NCBI GenBank assembly: GCA_031285525.1
Contig: JAITWB010000010.1
Location: 1 to 6,783, forward strand
Direction of reading: 5' to 3'
DNA: 6,783 bases
Origin: Spirochaetaceae bacterium
GTDB lineage: Bacteria; Spirochaetota; Spirochaetia; Treponematales; Treponemataceae
Shown here: positions 4,981-6,783 of the stretch, in pieces
Layout: each line of letters starts with the position of its first letter
How positions within the stretch are numbered: position 1 is the first letter of the stretch
The notes under the pieces: model-generated
The model's database searches: none
Told to the model about the DNA's origin: nothing
The model's input: the letters and a program-made list of their open reading frames with translations, nothing else
Program-made: the position numbers and the translations under genes

Positions 4981-6783
4981 TTAGGACTCCTCAGTTGTTT
5001 CTCCCTCTGTTTCAGTAGGGGCGGACTCTTCGGTCTCCGATTTCACTTCGGCTTCTGTATCTGTTTCAGCAGCGACGAAATCTTCCGGCTCTGTCTCCTT
5101 CAGCTGGTGCCTCCGGGGAGGGTGGGGCGGAATATAGACGTTCTCTTCAGGGGCGACATCCTCTTCTTCGAAGGGTTCGGGGTCAGGAATGGCAACGATT
5201 CCGCTCTCGTTTTCCAGCCGTATGGTGATGACCTTGGTAATACCCGACTCTTCCATGGTGACGCCCAGCATGGTTCCGGCTCCGGCAACGGTCTTTTTGT
5301 TGTGGGTAATGACGATGTACTGGCTCACGTTCGCAAATTCACGCAATGTATGGATAAAACGGGTGACATTCTGCTCGTCCAGGGCTGCGTCGATCTCGTC
5401 CAGGAGACAGAAGGGCGAGGGTCTGACCATATAGGTCGCAAAGAGGAGCGCTACTGCGGTCATGGTTTTCTCACCGCCCGAGAGGAGGCTGATGTTTTCC
5501 AGCTTCTTTCCCGGAGGCTGGGCAAAGATGTCCACACCGGATTCCAGCACGCTCTGGGGATCCGTGAGGCGGAGTTCACCCCGTCCTCCTCCGAAGAGTC
5601 TGCGGAACATGTTGTGAAAGTTCTTGCGTATCCGATTGTAGGTCGTAAGGAAGAGTTCCGTGGATTCGGCGCGGATTTCGTCGGCAATACGGCGGAGGTC
5701 GTCCCGAGCCTTGAGGGTGTCGGCTATCTGGGCGGAAAGCCTGTCGTAGCGTTCCTTTGTCTCGGCGAACTCTTCGGGGGCCATGAAGTTGACGTTCCCC
5801 AGCTCTTTTACTTCCTGCCGGGCTGCGGCGAGTTTTTCCCGGAGTTCCCCGGCGGGAACGGCGATGGTGAACATGCGCTCTTCGAACTCCATCAGATCCC
5901 GGGAATGGGTGTCCTTGAAGTTTTCCTTTATATTGCGGATTTCCGTCTCTGCCATGGCGAGGTCCATGTGGTACTTTTCAAGCTGCCCCTGAACCTTCTC
6001 CATTTCGGTGTTCTTGTCCCTGAGCTTCTTCTGCTTTTCCCCGACATGGCTGTTTCTGCTGGCAATGTCCTGGTCGAGCTTCTCCAGCTCTCTGGCAAGG
6101 GTGTTGCCCTTGTGTTCCAGAACGGCGATCTCCGACTCGATGGTGTGTACCCGGTCGGTTATCTCTTCGAGACGGCTGTTTTCGGCATAGAGTTCGTTGT
6201 CCAGATCCCGCAGACTGGTCTCCTGTCCGGTGAGTTCCCGGCGGATGAGCCTGAGCTGTACTTCTGCGGACTGAATTTGGGCTTCCATCTGAACCCGGTT
6301 GAGGTTGAGCTCTTCCAGGGTTTTGCGGTATTCTCCGAGTTTGACCACCAAGGCTGAGTTCTCCGAGCGGAGGGAGTTGATATACTCCCGTTTTTCGGCG
6401 ATGCGGTTGCGGTTCTCCTGAATACCCTGATCGAGGGAACGTTTCTTGGTGATGATACCTTCGGGTGAGAGGAATTCATCGATAAAGCCCGGGGAGGAGC
6501 GCTTGTATTCGGTTATGGTTTCCTCAAGCTTGCCGAGGAGGGATTCTATCTCTGTGAAGGAGGAGACGGCGTTATCCGCGAACCGGCGGGTTTCGTCCTC
6601 CGAGGGGGATACAACAGAGGCAAAGTCGGAGAAGATGTTTTTCCGTCCCGAAGCAACGACTTTGAGTTGGCCTAAGAGTTCTGCCACCGCCTGTTCCGCC
6701 CTGCCGTGGGCTTGAGAGGAGTAGCCTGCGTCCCGGAGTTTGGAGTCCAGCTCGGTGACGATGTCCTCGGTGATGGCTTCCAG
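4981..6783 (-). CDS. smc: Chromosome segregation/condensation ATPase SMC, C-terminal 600 residues (5' end beyond window)
   Basis: SMC dimers with ScpA/ScpB partners organise and condense the chromosome. The frame is open to the window edge; an internal GTG at 6687 is not the start. In window numbering, residues 114-297 are heptad-rich coiled coil. GNVNFMAPEEF (329-339) is the conserved element leading into the head. LLSGGEK (433-439) is the ABC signature. FCLLDEIDAALDE (458-470) holds Walker B with its catalytic Glu and the D-loop. ITHNK (492-496) holds the switch His. The N-terminal Walker A half lies outside the window. After ITIRLENE, where SMC proteins normally end soon, about 75 further residues form an acidic Glu/Thr/Pro tail. 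Residues 40-113 are poorly coiled and contain Pro/Gly breaks, so the arm on this side looks short. The next gene follows after 2 nt. Rad50 or RecN is unlikely given the LGxVN and signature motifs. Confidence 0.95.
   Translation of the reverse strand: MEAITEDIVTELDSKLRDAGYSSQAHGRAEQAVAELLGQLKVVASGRKNIFSDFASVVSPSEDETRRFADNAVSSFTEIESLLGKLEETITEYKRSSPGFIDEFLSPEGIITKKRSLDQGIQENRNRIAEKREYINSLRSENSALVVKLGEYRKTLEELNLNRVQMEAQIQSAEVQLRLIRRELTGQETSLRDLDNELYAENSRLEEITDRVHTIESEIAVLEHKGNTLARELEKLDQDIASRNSHVGEKQKKLRDKNTEMEKVQGQLEKYHMDLAMAETEIRNIKENFKDTHSRDLMEFEERMFTIAVPAGELREKLAAARQEVKELGNVNFMAPEEFAETKERYDRLSAQIADTLKARDDLRRIADEIRAESTELFLTTYNRIRKNFHNMFRRLFGGGRGELRLTDPQSVLESGVDIFAQPPGKKLENISLLSGGEKTMTAVALLFATYMVRPSPFCLLDEIDAALDEQNVTRFIHTLREFANVSQYIVITHNKKTVAGAGTMLGVTMEESGITKVITIRLENESGIVAIPDPEPFEEEDVAPEENVYIPPHPPRRHQLKETEPEDFVAAETDTEAEVKSETEESAPTETEGETTEES

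Noticed and set aside
5107..6357. A 416-codon plus-strand ORF
   Set aside because: It lies wholly opposite smc, whose motifs are unmistakable. Its composition is the antisense shadow of coiled-coil codons.

Overview
The window looks like ordinary chromosome from a spirochaete with intermediate GC content, most likely a Treponema-like member of Spirochaetota. This is inferred from protein style: a short-armed SMC with an acidic tail, a two-part PilZ protein resembling Borrelia PlzA, a relaxed lipobox, and a lysine-rich S21. I could not run a search. Every gene I can support is on the minus strand, so transcription runs from high to low coordinates.

Layout from high to low coordinates. (1) 6783-2946 is a tight three-gene operon: the C-terminal 600 residues of the chromosome condensation ATPase SMC (5' end outside the window), a 144-aa single-pass membrane protein starting 2 nt after the smc stop, and a 533-aa lipoprotein whose ATG overlaps the preceding stop as ATGA. 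(2) 2939-2579 is the rpsU unit: a strong sigma70-type promoter, a roughly 60-nt leader, ribosomal protein S21 and a hairpin terminator. Its start codon is questionable. (3) 2572-2164 holds a decayed gene visible only when three reading frames are pieced together. It is a phosphodiester glycosidase (NAGPA/DUF2233-type) relic with an internal deletion and a one-base loss just before its DGGGS signature. (4) 2055-1 is a second operon: a promoter placed so close to the ATG that the mRNA should be almost leaderless, then a PilZ cyclic-di-GMP receptor, then the first 335 residues of a TPR protein that runs off the window.

Functionally, the first operon couples a chromosome-organising ATPase to two envelope proteins of unknown role. 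The second pairs a c-di-GMP sensor with a helical-repeat scaffold, a plausible receptor-partner module. I see no CRISPR array, insertion sequence, tRNA, rRNA, defence island or phage genes. The least expected content is the hidden glycosidase relic, the rpsU start and the near-leaderless pilZ promoter.
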